Positions 37,666 through 47,319 are shown, numbered from the stretch's first letter. The stretch is DNA of 54,532 nucleotides from Winogradskyella sp. (GCA_028383925.1 JAOEWO010000015.1:1-54532), one strand, 5' to 3'. A program made the numbers and translations. The notes: generated by a model not told the origin, from the sequence alone.

Positions 37666-37787
37666 AACTTAAGTATATTTAACAGTATACTAATGTTAGC
37701 TTAACGTTTAAATTGCAGCAAACTAAGATCTTTGCACTGCAATAGAGAAGTTATACAATTTTGTGAAAGAGATTAAAAAGTTAGTTT

Positions 37788-37816
37788 AAAAAGTCGATAG
37801 TAAGTATCGGCTTTTT
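37788..37816. terminator. bidirectional terminator
   Basis: AAAAAGTCGATA and TATCGGCTTTTT pair with one wobble around a 5-base loop, with T on both exits. It lies between the Lacal_2735-like gene (123 bases upstream) and the converging metal-receptor gene (5 bases past its stop). Confidence 0.85.
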
Positions 37817-37820
37817 TATT

Positions 37821-38603
37821 TTACTTATGCAGGGTTGCAAAATAATCGAAAGATTTTAGTAATCTACTACCATACCACGAAAACAACTCACCATCAACTA
37901 TTTTAATATCCTTTTTAGGAAAACGTGTTTTTAAATCTAAAATATGCTTTTCTTTAAACGGAAAAGGCTCACTAGACAGAAAAATAAGATCTGCATCTTC
38001 TAATTTATTGTGCTCTAAGTCAGTTTCTGGGTAACGCTCTTCGTTACTAAACACATTTATAAAGCCTGCCTCACCAAGCATTGCGTCTATAAAAGTCTTA
38101 GAAGCAGCGACCATCCAAGGTTTTTTCCAAATAAAATAAGCCACTTTTAGTTTTGGTTTATTTTTTATTACATCTTGCAGTTGCGTATTCTCGTTTTTAA
38201 TATTTGTGATAAGTCGAAGTGCCTTCTCTTCAACTTCAAAAATATTACCATACATGGTTATAAGTTCGTACGTATTGTTGAGCGTATATATATCGCTAAT
38301 ATGAATTGGCGCAACTCCCTCTAGAGCATCTATAATATCTTTACTATTTTCTTCTTTGTTACAAAGAATAACATCTGGCTTAAGCGCTATTATTTTTTCA
38401 ATATTAATTTGCTTTGTACCACCAACAACTACTTTAGACATTCTAAGGTGCTTTGGGTGCACACAAAACTTAGTAACACCAACTAGTAAAGTTTCTAAGC
38501 CTAAATCTACCAATAATTCGGTTTGCGATGGCACTAATGAAACGATACGTTGTGGTATTTTAACAAGTTGAATTTCTCTATTGAGTTGGTCTTTAAATTT
38601 CAT
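37821..38603 (-). CDS. BtuF/FhuD-type helical-backbone metal receptor
   Basis: The 260-residue protein begins in the first domain of class III substrate-binding proteins (QRIVSLVPSQTELLVDLGLE, then GVTKFCVHP) and ends in the second (ADLIFLSSEPFPFKEKH). This fold binds cobalamin or iron chelates for ABC import. No signal peptide or lipobox is evident at this start, and no permease or ATPase of the BtuCD type is adjacent, so it may work with distant partners or stay in the cytoplasm. pyrF lies 27 bases upstream on the same strand. Confidence 0.85.
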   Translation of the reverse strand: MKFKDQLNREIQLVKIPQRIVSLVPSQTELLVDLGLETLLVGVTKFCVHPKHLRMSKVVVGGTKQINIEKIIALKPDVILCNKEENSKDIIDALEGVAPIHISDIYTLNNTYELITMYGNIFEVEEKALRLITNIKNENTQLQDVIKNKPKLKVAYFIWKKPWMVAASKTFIDAMLGEAGFINVFSNEERYPETDLEHNKLEDADLIFLSSEPFPFKEKHILDLKTRFPKKDIKIVDGELFSWYGSRLLKSFDYFATLHK

Positions 38604-38630
38604 AATTGAGATGTTAAAACATAGCTTACA

Positions 38631-39452
38631 TTACGATGCTTTAATAAGTATCTCTTTCATTTGTAATTGTAAATCTTCTGCTTTTTGAGCTGCAGCTTGT
38701 GCAAAATTTTCATCTTGTGAGGCATAAATAATACCTCTTGAAGAGTTAATTAACAAGCCTACAGAAGTATTCATACCATATTTACAAACCTCTTGAAGAT
38801 TTCCGCCTTGCGCACCAACACCTGGTACTAACATAAAACTATTGGGAATAATTTTACGAATATCTGCAAAAAACTCAGCTTTAGTAGCACCAACTACATA
38901 CATTAAGTTCTCAGCATTCTCCCAAGTTTTAGATGTTTCTAAGACTTGTTTATAAAGTTCTACACCGTCTAGTGTTTTGGTCTGAAAATCGAAAGCTCCT
39001 TGGTTAGATGTTAGCGCCAAAAGAATAGTGTGCTTTTCTTTAAAAGCCAAAAACGGCTCTACTGAATCTTTGCCCATATATGGTGCCACTGTAACACTAT
39101 CAAAACCTAAATCTTCGAGAAATGCTTTTGCATACATGCTACTTGTATTACCTATATCACCGCGCTTTGCATCTGCGATGGTATAAATATCTGGATGATT
39201 TTCATTTAAATAATTAATAGTTTTCTCTAAAGCTTGCCATCCTTTAATGCCATAAGCTTCATAAAATGCTGTGTTTGGTTTGTAAGCCACACAAAGATGA
39301 TGTGTTGCATCTATAATTGCTTTATTAAAAGCAAAAATAGGATCTTCCTCTTTTAATAAGTGTTTCGGTACTTTATTTAAATCTACATCTAAGCCTATGC
39401 AAAGGAAAGATTGCTTTTTTTTGATTTCTTTTATAAGTTGGGTTGTTCTCAT
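38631..39452 (-). CDS. pyrF: orotidine 5'-phosphate decarboxylase (type 2)
   Basis: The 273-residue enzyme is of the longer subfamily 2. It shows [18 protein letters not shown] at the start, the catalytic [11 protein letters not shown] (Lys-Asp pair) and [11 protein letters not shown] for phosphate binding. It makes UMP from OMP, the last step of pyrimidine synthesis. A terminator-like hairpin (39458-39481) lies only a few bases upstream, between prfA and pyrF, so its expression from the prfA promoter may depend on readthrough. Confidence 0.96.
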   Translation of the reverse strand: MRTTQLIKEIKKKQSFLCIGLDVDLNKVPKHLLKEEDPIFAFNKAIIDATHHLCVAYKPNTAFYEAYGIKGWQALEKTINYLNENHPDIYTIADAKRGDIGNTSSMYAKAFLEDLGFDSVTVAPYMGKDSVEPFLAFKEKHTILLALTSNQGAFDFQTKTLDGVELYKQVLETSKTWENAENLMYVVGATKAEFFADIRKIIPNSFMLVPGVGAQGGNLQEVCKYGMNTSVGLLINSSRGIIYASQDENFAQAAAQKAEDLQLQMKEILIKAS

Positions 39453-39457
39453 AGCAT

Positions 39458-39481
39458 AAAAAAAGCCTCAAATTAAGGCTT
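39458..39481 (-). terminator. terminator-like hairpin between prfA and pyrF
   Basis: AAGCCT (39463-39468) and AGGCTT (39476-39481) form a 6-bp stem with a 7-base loop and a seven-T run on the minus strand. It sits 5 bases before the pyrF start codon, in the 33-base prfA-pyrF gap. Confidence 0.75.
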
Positions 39482-39485
39482 AAGT

Positions 39486-40565
39486 TTAAATTACATCATC
39501 ATTAGCCTTTAACAACTCAGTGTTTTCAGCTAACATTAGTTCATCTATTATTTTTTGAATATCACCATTAATGATATTTGATAAATCATAAAGTGTTAAT
39601 CCTGGTACTCTATGATCTGTTACACGGCCTTGTGGATAGTTGTATGTTCTAATTTTTGCACTTCTATCACCAGAACTCACCATACTTTTACGCTTTTCGG
39701 AATCTGCAGCTTGTTGTTTTGCTAGTTCTAAATCGTACAATCGAGAACGTAATACCTTTAGAGCTTTCTCTAAATTTTTATGTGATGATTTCTGATCTTG
39801 ACAACTTACAATCATACCAGTTGGCTCATGGTGTAATTTAATTGCAGAATAAGTTGTATTTACCGACTGACCACCAGGACCTGTAGAAGTTGTACGTTCT
39901 ATACGCACTTCCGTCATATCTAACTGGTAATCAAATTCTTCTGCTTCGGGCAATACCATAACCGTTGCAGCACTTGTATGCACACGGCCTTGCGTTTCTG
40001 TTTGTGGTACACGTTGCACGCGGTGCACACCAGCTTCAAATTTTAAAGTACCATAAACATCTTCACCAGAGACTTCAAAAATAACTTCTTTAAAACCACC
40101 AGAAGTTCCGTCACTTTGGCTTACCACATCTACTCGCCAACCTTTATCGCTACAATATTTAGAATACATTCTAAACAAATCTCCAGCAAAAATACTTGCT
40201 TCATCTCCACCTGTACCTGCTCTTACCTCTACAACTACATTTTTAGCATCATCCGGATCTTTTGGGATAAGCATAAAACGAATTTCTTCTTCTAGTTTTG
40301 TAATGGCTTCTTTGGCTTCATCGAGCTGCATTTTAGCCATTTCTACCATTTCTGCATCAGAGCCATCTGCAATAATTTCTTCGGACTCTGTAACATTTTC
40401 TAAAAATTCTTTATAAATAACGCCTTTATCTACAATGACTTTTAAATCCTTGTACTCCTTCATTAGCTTGGCATAGCGTTGCTGGTCTGATATAATATCT
40501 GGCTGAATAATAAGGTCATTAACCTCATCAAAACGTTGCTTTATAATCTGTATTTTCTCTAACAT
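39486..40565 (-). CDS. prfA: peptide chain release factor 1
   Basis: The 359-residue factor has the codon-reading tripeptide PQT ([15 protein letters not shown]), the form P-x-T specific to RF1, and the catalytic [10 protein letters not shown] that enters the peptidyl-transferase centre. It ends translation at UAA and UAG. Length and the C-terminal [11 protein letters not shown] region are typical. A perfect -7 box lies 23 bases upstream; pyrF follows after a hairpin. Confidence 0.97.
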   Translation of the reverse strand: MLEKIQIIKQRFDEVNDLIIQPDIISDQQRYAKLMKEYKDLKVIVDKGVIYKEFLENVTESEEIIADGSDAEMVEMAKMQLDEAKEAITKLEEEIRFMLIPKDPDDAKNVVVEVRAGTGGDEASIFAGDLFRMYSKYCSDKGWRVDVVSQSDGTSGGFKEVIFEVSGEDVYGTLKFEAGVHRVQRVPQTETQGRVHTSAATVMVLPEAEEFDYQLDMTEVRIERTTSTGPGGQSVNTTYSAIKLHHEPTGMIVSCQDQKSSHKNLEKALKVLRSRLYDLELAKQQAADSEKRKSMVSSGDRSAKIRTYNYPQGRVTDHRVPGLTLYDLSNIINGDIQKIIDELMLAENTELLKANDDVI

Positions 40566-40587
40566 TGTAATTCAAAAAATTGAAATT

Positions 40588-40595
40588 CAAAAATA
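40588..40595 (-). promoter_or_regulatory. -7 promoter box TATTTTTG for prfA
   Basis: Exact TAnnTTTG match on the minus strand, 22 bases upstream of the prfA start codon. Confidence 0.55.
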
Positions 40596-40683
40596 CGATA
40601 ATTTATGAATTCTGAAGCTTCAGTTGTAAGTACATATCAACATTCAAAAATAAATGACACAAAACAGACGTTACTAAAGTAAT

Positions 40684-40971
40684 ATGTATCGTCTCCTAGC
40701 TATACTTGCATTTTACAAACAGTTAATTGCTTGGTCTTTTGTTGCTAATGTTATAATTGCATTTATAAATCCGCAGTTAGCACCAGCACTAATTACCAAA
40801 TTATTTCTTACGGTTTTTGCATGGTATTATTTTAACGAATCTTCTAAGAAACGAAAACTAACTTTTTATAATAATCTAGGAATTTCGTCCTTCGTATTAT
40901 TTTTTTTAGTCTTTGTTGTAGATTGTATTTTAACCCTTATCTTTCTTACTATATTTAAGGAATTTACGTAA
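40684..40971 (+). CDS. 95-residue three-span membrane protein paired with an ABC ATPase
   Basis: The protein has about three hydrophobic helices (about 10-30, 34-50, 68-92) with a short basic loop ESSKKRKLTFYNN. It ends 5 bases before the ABC ATPase gene on the same strand, so the two are very likely one operon. It is too small for a standard ABC permease. I do not recognise the family. Confidence 0.7.
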   Translation: MYRLLAILAFYKQLIAWSFVANVIIAFINPQLAPALITKLFLTVFAWYYFNESSKKRKLTFYNNLGISSFVLFFLVFVVDCILTLIFLTIFKEFT

Positions 40972-40976
40972 CAAAC

Positions 40977-41633
40977 ATGATTTTTGAATTAGACAATGTA
41001 GAACTTTACTTTAAGAATAAACGCATTTTAAATGGTATTTACCTGAAAGCAGAAACCGGAAAAGTAACTGCTATTTTAGGACGAAATGGCTGTGGCAAAA
41101 GTAGTTTGCTCAATATTGCTTTTGGCAACCTAAAGCCAAAGTATAAATTGGTAAGACTCAATAATACTCCGCTTTTAAAACCACTTTACAAAACAAGATT
41201 AGTAAAATACCTACCACAATACAACTTTATTCCCGGTGGCTCAAAACTAAAACACATGTTTAGATTATTTAATGTGAATTGGAAATTGTTTATTGAAGAA
41301 TTTGAAAGCTTTTCTAAACATGAAGATTTAAAATTTAAACAACTTTCTGGTGGTGAAGGACGACTAATTGAAACCTATTTAATTTTAAAAACAAAAAGTG
41401 AAATCACAATTTTAGATGAGCCTTTTTCGCATTTAGCACCTTTATATATTGAAAAAATACTTCAACTTATAGCAGAAGAAAAAGAACACAAAGCAATTAT
41501 AATAACAGATCATTTATACAAACCTATTATAGACGCATCAGACTCTATTTATTTACTTAAAAATGGAACTACCAAAGAGATTCACAAACTTAGTGAGTTA
41601 GAAGATTATAAGTACCTCATTACCAATAACTAA
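40977..41633 (+). CDS. ABC transporter-type ATPase without a normal permease
   Basis: The 218-residue nucleotide-binding domain has Walker A GRNGCGKSS (35-43), an ABC signature LSGGE (123-127) followed by GR rather than Q, Walker B ITILDEP (143-149) and the H-loop ITDH. The fold is complete but shorter than usual (about 230-250). The only membrane partner nearby is the 95-residue protein directly upstream. Role unknown. Confidence 0.88.
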   Translation: MIFELDNVELYFKNKRILNGIYLKAETGKVTAILGRNGCGKSSLLNIAFGNLKPKYKLVRLNNTPLLKPLYKTRLVKYLPQYNFIPGGSKLKHMFRLFNVNWKLFIEEFESFSKHEDLKFKQLSGGEGRLIETYLILKTKSEITILDEPFSHLAPLYIEKILQLIAEEKEHKAIIITDHLYKPIIDASDSIYLLKNGTTKEIHKLSELEDYKYLITNN

Positions 41634-41637
41634 TTAA

Positions 41638-42642
41638 TTAAGGATTAGTACTTGCTTTTATAATATTATCTAAATCTATAACGACACCAACACCCAAAAT
41701 TTGTTTCCATTGTAATTTAGCCCCCTTTATTACTATTTCTTCGTTAGTAATTTCATTGGTTTGCAACTCTACTTTTATATCATTATCGTATCTTAAATGC
41801 GATCCTAATGTGGCCTTCACATAACGGTTAACTTTCATGTCTACATTAAGTTCCCAATCTAAATCTACATTACCAAAACTGTTAATATAATCCGTGTAAA
41901 GTCGCAACAAACTATTTACTTTTATGTTTTCAAATACGTCCTCTTCAAATTGATTAGTAAGCAATATACCAAGCTCTTGCCTAACCTTTCTACCCGCTTT
42001 TATAATATTTCCTTCTAAATCGTAAATTGCCGGATCTACACCAAAAAATCCTTTATTTGCTAATTCACTATCTAACACAAAGGTTGTTTTTAGTGTAAAA
42101 GGAGACGCATAAAAGGAAAGCCTTTCTATATGCCTACCATACTCCATACCTAGACCCATAAAAACATAACCTGGTGCTAAAAATTTTGAAATAGGATCAC
42201 CTCCATCTGGGTTACTAAAGCCATTTGCAAATTGTGTGTTTAAGTTAAACCTTGCTGAATAAAACCAATTACTAGTTGGATTTTTTTCAATACCAAAATT
42301 AGAAATAACCTCTATAACATCTTCGGTTTTAAATAGTGGTAGATTATCTTGTTTATTGAGTCCATATCTTAAATTTAAGGTCGAATTCCAAAATAATTTT
42401 TCTTGTTTATATCGCGCTGTAGCTTTGCCACTTAATATAGCGGAGATTGAGTTGGTACCGCCCGCATTCCAATTAGTGAAAGACACTTGGTTAAGATATA
42501 AACCAACTTCCTTTTTTGTGACCCAACCTAACTTAATGTCTTTAGTCTTTTTCTTTACAAAAAATAAAGAATCTGGTTGCGCTATTACAGCACTAGAAAA
42601 CGCTAATAATACCGCAAAAAAGTGTAACCGACAACTCTGCAT
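41638..42642 (-). CDS. DUF3078 outer-membrane-type protein
   Basis: The 334 residues begin with a signal peptide (ending AVIAQ) and contain GLYLNQVSFTNWNAGGTNSISA with LNLRYGLNKQ, the DUF3078 signature, followed by strand-rich sequence of an outer-membrane barrel. The function is not known. The gene follows purM by 11 bases on the same strand and converges with the ABC ATPase gene (4 bases apart). Confidence 0.87.
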   Translation of the reverse strand: MQSCRLHFFAVLLAFSSAVIAQPDSLFFVKKKTKDIKLGWVTKKEVGLYLNQVSFTNWNAGGTNSISAILSGKATARYKQEKLFWNSTLNLRYGLNKQDNLPLFKTEDVIEVISNFGIEKNPTSNWFYSARFNLNTQFANGFSNPDGGDPISKFLAPGYVFMGLGMEYGRHIERLSFYASPFTLKTTFVLDSELANKGFFGVDPAIYDLEGNIIKAGRKVRQELGILLTNQFEEDVFENIKVNSLLRLYTDYINSFGNVDLDWELNVDMKVNRYVKATLGSHLRYDNDIKVELQTNEITNEEIVIKGAKLQWKQILGVGVVIDLDNIIKASTNP

Positions 42643-42653
42643 GTTAAACTATT

Positions 42654-43832
42654 TTAATAAGAAAATGTACCGTAAGTGCTCTTAATTGTTAATTGCTTTT
42701 TCTCTGAAGCCTCTACTCTACCTATAATTTTAGCATCTACATTAAATGATTTTGAAATAGCAATAATATCTTGCGCTACATCTGGTTTAACGTACAATTC
42801 CATACGATGCCCACAGTTAAAAACTTGATACATTTCTTTCCAATCAGTTTTTGATTGCTCTTGTATTAGTTTGAATAATGGAGGAACAGCAAACATATTA
42901 TCTTTTACAATATGAAGATGATCTATAAAATGAAGAATTTTTGTTTGAGCACCACCACTGCAATGCACCATACCATGTATAGCATCACTCTTGTACTTAT
43001 TAAGAATAGCTTTTATAATTGGAGCATACGTTCTTGTAGGGGATAAAACTAATTTACCAGCATCTAAAGGTGAATTTTCTACAGTATCTGTAAGTTTTGT
43101 TTGCCCAGAATAGACTAAATCTTCAGGAACCGCAGCATCAAAACTTTCAGGATATTTTTCTGCTAAATATTTAGAAAACACATCGTGCCTTGCAGAAGTT
43201 AAACCATTGCTTCCCATACCACCGTTATACTCAGTTTCGTAAGATGCTTGGCCAAAAGACTCTAAACCAACAATAACATCACCGGCTTCAATATTTGCAT
43301 TATCAATAACATCGCTTCTCTTAATACGCGCAGTTACTGTAGAATCTACAATGATAGTTCTTACAATATCACCTACATCTGCAGTTTCACCACCTGTAGA
43401 GTGAATAGTAACACCAAATTCTTTTAAATCTTCTATTAAAGCTTCGGTACCATTAATTATTGCTGATATAACATCTCCCGGAATTAGGTTTTTATTTCTA
43501 CCAATAGTTGAAGACAACATAATATTGTCGGTTGCACCAACGCAAAGCAAATCGTCAATATTCATTATTAAGGCATCTTGAGCAATACCTTTCCACACAG
43601 ATAAATCGCCAGTTTCTTTCCAATACATATAAGCTAGAGATGATTTTGTACCTGCTCCGTCTGCATGCATTATAAGACAATAATCACTGTCGTTTGTTAA
43701 ATAATCTGGAACTATTTTACAAAAGGCCTTAGGAAACAAGCCTTTATCAATATTTTTTATAGCATTATGTACATCTTCTTTTGATGCTGAAACACCACGC
43801 TGTGCGTATCTTTTGCTTACCGAATTACTCAT
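42654..43832 (-). CDS. purM: phosphoribosylaminoimidazole (AIR) synthetase
   Basis: The 392-residue protein is the Bacteroidota form of AIR synthetase: RYAQRGVSASKEDVHNAI at the start, HADGAGTKSSLAYMYW and GGETADVGDIVRT with the ATP-binding residues, and CSGGAQTKILHF with NCGHRMELY near the end. It converts FGAM to AIR in purine synthesis. It is longer than E. coli PurM (345) as usual for this group and sometimes labelled only AIR synthase-related. A perfect -7 box lies 25 bases upstream; DUF3078 follows. Confidence 0.93.
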   Translation of the reverse strand: MSNSVSKRYAQRGVSASKEDVHNAIKNIDKGLFPKAFCKIVPDYLTNDSDYCLIMHADGAGTKSSLAYMYWKETGDLSVWKGIAQDALIMNIDDLLCVGATDNIMLSSTIGRNKNLIPGDVISAIINGTEALIEDLKEFGVTIHSTGGETADVGDIVRTIIVDSTVTARIKRSDVIDNANIEAGDVIVGLESFGQASYETEYNGGMGSNGLTSARHDVFSKYLAEKYPESFDAAVPEDLVYSGQTKLTDTVENSPLDAGKLVLSPTRTYAPIIKAILNKYKSDAIHGMVHCSGGAQTKILHFIDHLHIVKDNMFAVPPLFKLIQEQSKTDWKEMYQVFNCGHRMELYVKPDVAQDIIAISKSFNVDAKIIGRVEASEKKQLTIKSTYGTFSY

Positions 43833-43857
43833 TGAAACTTATTAAAAATTGGTTTTA

Positions 43858-43865
43858 CAAAAGTA
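43858..43865 (-). promoter_or_regulatory. -7 promoter box TACTTTTG for purM
   Basis: Exact TAnnTTTG match on the minus strand, 25 bases upstream of the purM start codon. I see no purine riboswitch. Confidence 0.55.
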
Positions 43866-43875
43866 AGAATTGTGT

Positions 43876-44589
43876 TTAATTATCTTGCAGAATAGAATTA
43901 GTTTTAATTTGCGTAGGAATTTTACTTAACCGCTTCTCTTTCTGCTTATTACCACCAAAGTATAAATTTACACCTGCACCAATCCTTAAAAAAGAATCAT
44001 TTTCTTTGTCATTTATTAAGAAATCTACATCGTCATCTAAGCTATAATTATACTCTGCAAATAACTTTAGACCAATACCTTCTGATACAATATATTCAAA
44101 TCCAAAACCTGCTTGCACTTTAACGGCATTCAACTCAAAATCAGATAAGGCATTATAGCCAAAACCTGAGTATAGAAATGGAGATAAATCTTTATAAGGG
44201 AATACCAAATATTCAATATTAAAATCGAATGAGACTAAATCTTGAGAAGTATCATTATAAGCTAGTCTGTATTTATTAAAAGCCAAACCAAAAAATAAAT
44301 GATCTGTTACACTACGCTTATAACCTACTTTAAAGTAAAAACCATAACTAGAGTCTTCAACATCACCAATTAAGGTAGAAGAACCAATAGCAGTTTCAAA
44401 AACATTAGTACCACGAAAATCGAAAAAAACTAAACGCTCAAATTTATTTTTTAGATCACTTACAGAATCAGTATCAACAGAAGGTACCTCTAATAGCCTA
44501 GAGACATCCTTCTCTTGCGAAAAAGTGACATTATAAGCAAAAATGATAAATACGGGGACTATAAAAAGCCACTTTAATTTCAGAATCAT
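43876..44589 (-). CDS. secreted beta-barrel-type outer membrane protein, unknown
   Basis: The 237 residues have a signal peptide (about 1-24, ending TFSQ) and a run of alternating strands with YGFYFKVGYKRSVTDHLFFG, GFGFEYIVSEGIGLKLFAEYN and a FLRIGAGVNLYFGG strand near the end, the look of a small OmpW/OprF-like barrel. After the last strand there is an odd basic tail (NKQKEKRLSKIPTQIK). No family could be named. Confidence 0.65.
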   Translation of the reverse strand: MILKLKWLFIVPVFIIFAYNVTFSQEKDVSRLLEVPSVDTDSVSDLKNKFERLVFFDFRGTNVFETAIGSSTLIGDVEDSSYGFYFKVGYKRSVTDHLFFGLAFNKYRLAYNDTSQDLVSFDFNIEYLVFPYKDLSPFLYSGFGYNALSDFELNAVKVQAGFGFEYIVSEGIGLKLFAEYNYSLDDDVDFLINDKENDSFLRIGAGVNLYFGGNKQKEKRLSKIPTQIKTNSILQDN

Positions 44590-44661
44590 ATAAACTGTTT
44601 TAATTTTGTTAAGGTTGATTCTTAGTTTATAGGGTTATGCTATATAATAATTTTTAAAAAA

Positions 44662-44692
44662 AAAGATAAAATCTAATTTAGACTTTATCTTT
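44662..44692 (-). terminator. intrinsic terminator of the 45-residue peptide gene
   Basis: AAAGATAAA.TCTAA pairs with TTAGA.TTTATCTTT (one mismatch) and on the minus strand runs into a long T stretch. It lies 34 bases after the stop at 44726 and well before the next gene. Confidence 0.8.
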
Positions 44693-44725
44693 CATTTGGT
44701 TTAATAACCTAATTAAAATTAATTT

Positions 44726-44863
44726 TTAAGAATCTGCCTGTAGCTTAGATTGGATGTTTGTAACATCCTCTTTGTTCACACTATTTAATTCTTCTGAATT
44801 GTCTTGAGAAAGAATTAAAGTCGCACCAACAAGTATAGCTACACTTAATAGTAACTTCTTCAT
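44726..44863 (-). CDS. 45-residue secreted peptide, unknown
   Basis: ATG at 44863 opens a frame starting MKKLLLSVAILVGATLILSQ, a good signal sequence, followed by a 25-residue acidic mature part (DNSEELNSVNKEDVTNIQ ... KLQADS). A perfect -7 box (44891) lies 27 bases upstream and a terminator follows, so it has a complete transcription unit of its own. I know no family. Confidence 0.7.
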   Translation of the reverse strand: MKKLLLSVAILVGATLILSQDNSEELNSVNKEDVTNIQSKLQADS

Positions 44864-44890
44864 TTTAAACATTATTGATTAATAGCACTT

Positions 44891-44898
44891 CAAAAATA
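44891..44898 (-). promoter_or_regulatory. -7 promoter box TATTTTTG for the 45-residue peptide gene
   Basis: Exact TAnnTTTG match on the minus strand, 27 bases upstream of its ATG. The remaining gap up to 45105 shows only weak hairpins (GGGTTTAAGAACCC near 45065). Confidence 0.55.
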
Positions 44899-45105
44899 CT
44901 AATTAATTGAACTGAAGAACCACATAGCCTAAGTTTTTTGACTCGAGCAAAGCTACTTTTCGATAACTAGACAATTGTTATCGACAAACGACCTATAAAT
45001 CGAATATGAACTATCTTAAACTACGTAACTTTACGCAAGTTTCAGGAAGAAAAAACCTCTCAACGGGTTTAAGAACCCCTTTATTACTTAGCAAAAAAAC
45101 AACTA

Positions 45106-47292
45106 TTATCTGGTAAATAAAAGCTCTCTATATTTGGTTAATGGCCACAACTCATCATCAATCATTAGTTCTAACTTATCACAATGATATCTGATTTTTT
45201 CAAAATAAGGTTTAACAGTATCACAATAACCACTGGCTTTTTTCTCTATTGTAACTTCTTTATTAACCGCTTTACGTGTATTTATCATATTAGTGACCAT
45301 AGAATTTAAACCTTCTATATGACTAGATATTTCTTCAATAAGCGATAGTTGCTCTTTTGCAAGCGCCTTAAATGAATCCCCGTAAATTGTTTTTAGCCCT
45401 GTTACGTTTTCTATTAAAATATTTTGATATCTTACTGCTGTGGGTATAATATGATTTCTAGCAATATCACCAATAACACGACTTTCTATCTGTATATGAA
45501 GAATATACTCTTCCATCTCTATTTCGTAACGCGCCTCAGACTCTACTCTATTCATTACTCCTAAACTTTCAAAAAGAAATAAAGCCGTTTCTGAAACTTT
45601 AACTTTAAGCGCCTCTGGCGTTGTCTTATTATTACTTAACCCACGTTTTTTTGCTTCAGCCTCCCAGTTATCACTATACCCATTACCTTCAAAAAGAATT
45701 GATTTTGAATTTTTTATATACTCTCTTAGTACATTAAAGATGGCATCATCTTTTTTCATTGACTTTTCATCAATTAAACCATCTACTTCTTTCTTAAAAT
45801 CTATAAGCTGTTTTGCAACTATAGTATTTAAAACGGTCATTGGATTGGCACAATTTGCAGTAGAACCGACGGCTCTAAACTCAAATTTATTACCCGTAAA
45901 GGCAAAGGGAGATGTTCTATTTCTATCTGTATTGTCTAGTAAAATTTCGGGTATTTTACCAACGACATTAAGTTTTAAATCTGTTTTTTCTTTAGGTGAT
46001 AATTTCCCTTTTGTTACGGTCTCTAATTCTTCTAAAACTTTGGTAAGTTGCGCACCAATAAATACCGAAATAATAGCGGGTGGCGCCTCATTAGCTCCCA
46101 ACCTATGATCATTACTTGCAGAGGCAATTGCTGCTCTTAAAAGCTCCTCGTACTCATTTACAGCCTTAATTGTATTAATAAAGAAGGTTAAAAACTGAAG
46201 ATTACTCATTGGTGTTTTGCCAGGCGACAATAAGTTTATACCTGTATCAGTACTTAAGCTCCAATTATTGTGTTTACCAGATCCATTAACACCAGCAAAT
46301 GGTTTTTCGTGTAATAAAACTTTAAAACTATGTCGCTCTGCAACTTTTTTCATTACATCCATTAATAAGGAATTATGATCTACTGCCAAGTTGGCTTCTT
46401 CAAAAATTGGCGCTAACTCAAATTGATTGGGTGCTACTTCATTATGTCTGGTTTTAACGGGTATGCCCAACAACATACATTCATTCTCTAAGTCGCGCAT
46501 GTACGCCATAGCTCGGTTAGGAATTGTACCAAAATAATGATCATCTAACTGTTGCCCTTTTGCAGGCGAATGCCCTAAAAGTGTTCTTCCTGTTAAAACA
46601 ATATCTGGTCGCGATGTGGCCAAACCATTATCTATTAAAAAATACTCTTGCTCCCAACCTAATGAGGCATTTACCTTTTTAACATTTTTATCAAAATACT
46701 TACAAACAGCCACAGCTGCTGTATCTACAGCTTGTAAAGCCCTTAACAATGGTGTCTTATAATCTAAAGCCTCACCTGTATAGGACACAAAAACGGTTGG
46801 AATACACAAAGTGGTGCCATAAATAAAAGCAGGCGATGTAGGATCCCAAGCTGTATAACCCCTTGCTTCAAACGTATTTCTTATACCTCCATTAGGAAAA
46901 CTCGATGCATCTGGTTCTTGCTGTACCAGTTGACTGCCTTCAAATTTTTCAATAGCTAAACCACCGTCTATAGTTTCAAAAAAAGCATCATGCTTTTCAG
47001 CAGTGGCACCTGTTAAAGGCTGAAACCAATGCGTATAATGCGTTGCGCCTTTAGAGATTGCCCATTCTTTCATCCCTGTAGAGATATGATCTGCTACCAA
47101 TCTATTAATTTTACTGCCTTTTTCTATAGCCTCTAAAATACTATTTAAAGCCTCTTTTGTTAAATATTGTCGCATTGCAGACGCATTAAAAACATTAGCA
47201 CCAAATACCTCAGAGCGTCGCTTTGGCTCCTTAATAGTAATTGGTTTTTGTTTTAAGGCCTTTTTTACTGCATGAAATCTTAATGTAGACAT
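45106..47292 (-). CDS. glnN: type III glutamine synthetase
   Basis: The 728-residue enzyme matches the long GSIII form of Bacteroidota and cyanobacteria in length and sequence: FGANVFNASAMRQYL at the start, TRHNEVAPNQFELAPIFEE and GSGKHNNWSLSTDTG in the active-site region, and NDHRLGANEAPPAIISVF with a long helical C-terminal part. It makes glutamine from glutamate, ammonia and ATP. A perfect -7 box lies 20 bases upstream. It is divergent from a type II enzyme across 168 bases. Confidence 0.95.
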   Translation of the reverse strand: MSTLRFHAVKKALKQKPITIKEPKRRSEVFGANVFNASAMRQYLTKEALNSILEAIEKGSKINRLVADHISTGMKEWAISKGATHYTHWFQPLTGATAEKHDAFFETIDGGLAIEKFEGSQLVQQEPDASSFPNGGIRNTFEARGYTAWDPTSPAFIYGTTLCIPTVFVSYTGEALDYKTPLLRALQAVDTAAVAVCKYFDKNVKKVNASLGWEQEYFLIDNGLATSRPDIVLTGRTLLGHSPAKGQQLDDHYFGTIPNRAMAYMRDLENECMLLGIPVKTRHNEVAPNQFELAPIFEEANLAVDHNSLLMDVMKKVAERHSFKVLLHEKPFAGVNGSGKHNNWSLSTDTGINLLSPGKTPMSNLQFLTFFINTIKAVNEYEELLRAAIASASNDHRLGANEAPPAIISVFIGAQLTKVLEELETVTKGKLSPKEKTDLKLNVVGKIPEILLDNTDRNRTSPFAFTGNKFEFRAVGSTANCANPMTVLNTIVAKQLIDFKKEVDGLIDEKSMKKDDAIFNVLREYIKNSKSILFEGNGYSDNWEAEAKKRGLSNNKTTPEALKVKVSETALFLFESLGVMNRVESEARYEIEMEEYILHIQIESRVIGDIARNHIIPTAVRYQNILIENVTGLKTIYGDSFKALAKEQLSLIEEISSHIEGLNSMVTNMINTRKAVNKEVTIEKKASGYCDTVKPYFEKIRYHCDKLELMIDDELWPLTKYRELLFTR

Positions 47293-47311
47293 AGTATAGT
47301 ATTTTATACTG

Positions 47312-47319
47312 CAAAATTA
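47312..47319 (-). promoter_or_regulatory. -7 promoter box TAATTTTG for GSIII
   Basis: Exact TAnnTTTG match on the minus strand, 20 bases upstream of the GSIII start; a short AGTAT/ATACT inverted repeat (47299-47310) lies between it and the start codon. Confidence 0.5.
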
